From Microglena sp. YARC (lineage: Eukaryota > Chlorophyta > Chlorophyceae > Chlamydomonadales > Chlamydomonadaceae): a stretch of DNA of 64,000 bases. Shown here in pieces: positions 62,621 to 64,000 of the stretch. Where the stretch lies: positions 43,922,560 through 43,986,559 of the forward strand of contig CM039465.1 of assembly GCA_022414725.1 (NCBI GenBank). Reading direction: 5' to 3'. How positions within the stretch are numbered: position 1 is the stretch's first letter; every line of letters starts with the position of its first letter. The notes beneath the pieces were generated by a model. It was not told the origin of the DNA and ran no database searches. It saw only the letters and a program-made list of their open reading frames with translations. The translations under genes were made by a program, and so were the position numbers.

Positions 62621-64000
62621 CATGAATAGCGGTGCTCTCGCTTGTTTTATGTCTTGGTGACTCCTTGTGTACTCCCTTAGAACTATCGGTCCTGACAGTA
62701 CTATGTCAGCTTCCTGTTGACTGCGTCATCGGTTCTTCTGACACGCGCTGTCTAGCCTGTACCCTGATCAGGTTACAGGCTGCCGCTCCTTCCTCCACTG
62801 GTGCCCCTTAATGGGTCTCCTGTGCTTGTAACTTATTCTCGTCTCCGCATTTATAGATTGGCGTGCTGCACACACAAAGTCCACTCTCCGGAGTGTTATC
62901 CAAGCTGATAGGTTTATACGGCCCTTCATTTACTACCCACTGCTTTGCGATGCAACTTCCGCGAGGACCTCCCGGCATTTTGAGAAACTCCATGACATGG
63001 ATGGTCTTTCCTGGACGCGCGGGATGCGCAGTATCATTCTCAGCGATGGCTGCGACCAATCCTTCCAACGGAGGAACGGCTCCTCTTGATGATTGGCTAG
63101 ACGTTTGTGCACCAGCTGCCTCTGCTAGCGGTCATGAGAGTCCTTCCGCCATCGTGGAAGTAACCCCCCCCGGCCATTCTCCATCTTCTCTTCTTTTTCC
63201 TCCCCTGCCGTCTGTCGCCCCTCCCCGTCTGTCCGTAGATGACTGTGACGTGCAGACTCAAGTCGGCGACTAGCCTGGACATCGGTGGAGATACCCCGTC
63301 TTCGTCTGCTCGCGTCCTTGACGTTCGCTAACCTTTCTCCGGTGTTTTGAGGCTCTGCCTGCATACCGGAGGTTGCCAAGCCGACCAAGCTCCCTGCTGA
63401 TGTCTACGTCGTCTTTGCTCCCCTTTGCTCTGCCCAGCCGACGGTCGGCTACTGGCATGAGCTTGCGCTCTAGTGGCTCTGTGCTACCTGCTGGAGAATT
63501 TTTTCGATCAAGCTGGCGGATCGCCGGCACTGCCGTAGGATTCGCCAGAGGAGGACGACCTACGCGTTCTGGACCTGGAGATCTGGAGGTGGTAGGAAGC
63601 AGGGGGGTATGGTCAGCACCACTACGGTGCTGCTCCCCCTACCCCCAACCCGGGTGAGTCGAGCGATAGAGGGGGGGACTTTGATTGACTGATCATCGAC
63701 GGAAGGAATATTAGGACCTTTACATGCCCTCGGCTCTGCCCTTCGCATCCTAGCAATAAATTTTCGAATTCTGCCCTTGCGATTTGCGATTTTCTACCAT
63801 TGGTGCGATTTTCTGCACCGGTGCGACTTGCTGCACTGTCATTCTTCGTCTCCTTTTTCCCATACCTCTAATCTCGACTTCGACCTAACGCTTCCCCACC
63901 TTCTGTGATCCCAGGTCTCGCAGCGCCGGACTTCGCCCATGCTACAGGCCGCAGTGGACGCCGTCCTGGCCCACTCGGCCTAACCCCTTTATAAATGGCC
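62621..64000. other. No gene recognised
   Basis: Non-repetitive. Overlapping frames at 62808-63068 (-; KTIHVMEFLKMPGGPRG, VVNEGPYKPISLDNTPESG) and 62863-63273 (+) are the best candidates. Neither shows a known domain, and they cannot both be real. TGCGATTTTCTGCACCGGTG short repeats lie at 63780-63835. Confidence 0.35.

Overview
This window is eukaryotic nuclear DNA, most likely from an alga or another large-genome protist. The species cannot be fixed from the sequence. The evidence is: genes split by GT-AG introns, a Copia-type LTR retrotransposon with intact LTRs and target duplication, tRNA-derived SINEs, several MITE families, satellites, telomere-like repeats, a 1000-N scaffold gap, and protein families common in algae and protists (ATP-type PEP carboxykinase, GH114-type glycosidase, ARM-repeat plus RING protein, a proline-stalked single-pass membrane protein). 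Most of the long open frames are low-complexity repeats and not genes.

Layout. 1-14092 (+): one long, repeat-swollen gene for a predicted single-pass membrane protein, with a Cys-containing extracellular part, a proline-rich stalk, one membrane helix and a long cytoplasmic tail with two kinds of internal repeat. 14.1-19.2 kb: two satellites. 19.65-20.25 kb (-): a small Cys/His protein with a canonical PCNA-binding (PIP) motif. 21.6-26.0 kb: an LTR retrotransposon lacking reverse transcriptase. 26.4-27.8 kb: MITEs and SINEs. 28.0-34.0 kb (-): an ARM-repeat gene ending in part of a RING finger. 36.6-43.4 kb (-): ATP-dependent PEP carboxykinase in at least eight exons. 43919-44918: gap. 45.1-48.3 kb (-): a spliced gene I do not recognise. 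50.4-51.5 kb: satellite. 51.8-54.3 kb (-): part of a GH114-type glycosidase gene. 55.0-57.8 kb: nested inverted-repeat transposons. 58-64 kb: mostly repeats, with a telomere-like array and no gene I can recognise.

The main observation is that in four of the genes (membrane protein, PEPCK, GH114, unknown gene) the introns contain tandem, decaying copies of the adjacent exon edge together with its splice site and some intron sequence. I call these exon-edge echo arrays. Arrays beside 3' splice sites tend to be C-rich, and some beside 5' splice sites are G-rich. A 110-bp intron in the ARM gene appears to be built entirely from duplicated exon sequence plus a hexamer repeat, a plausible small-scale example of the same process. 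Many exons between about 37 and 53 kb also carry 1-2 nt frame breaks, so either uncorrected long-read error or gene decay must be considered there.
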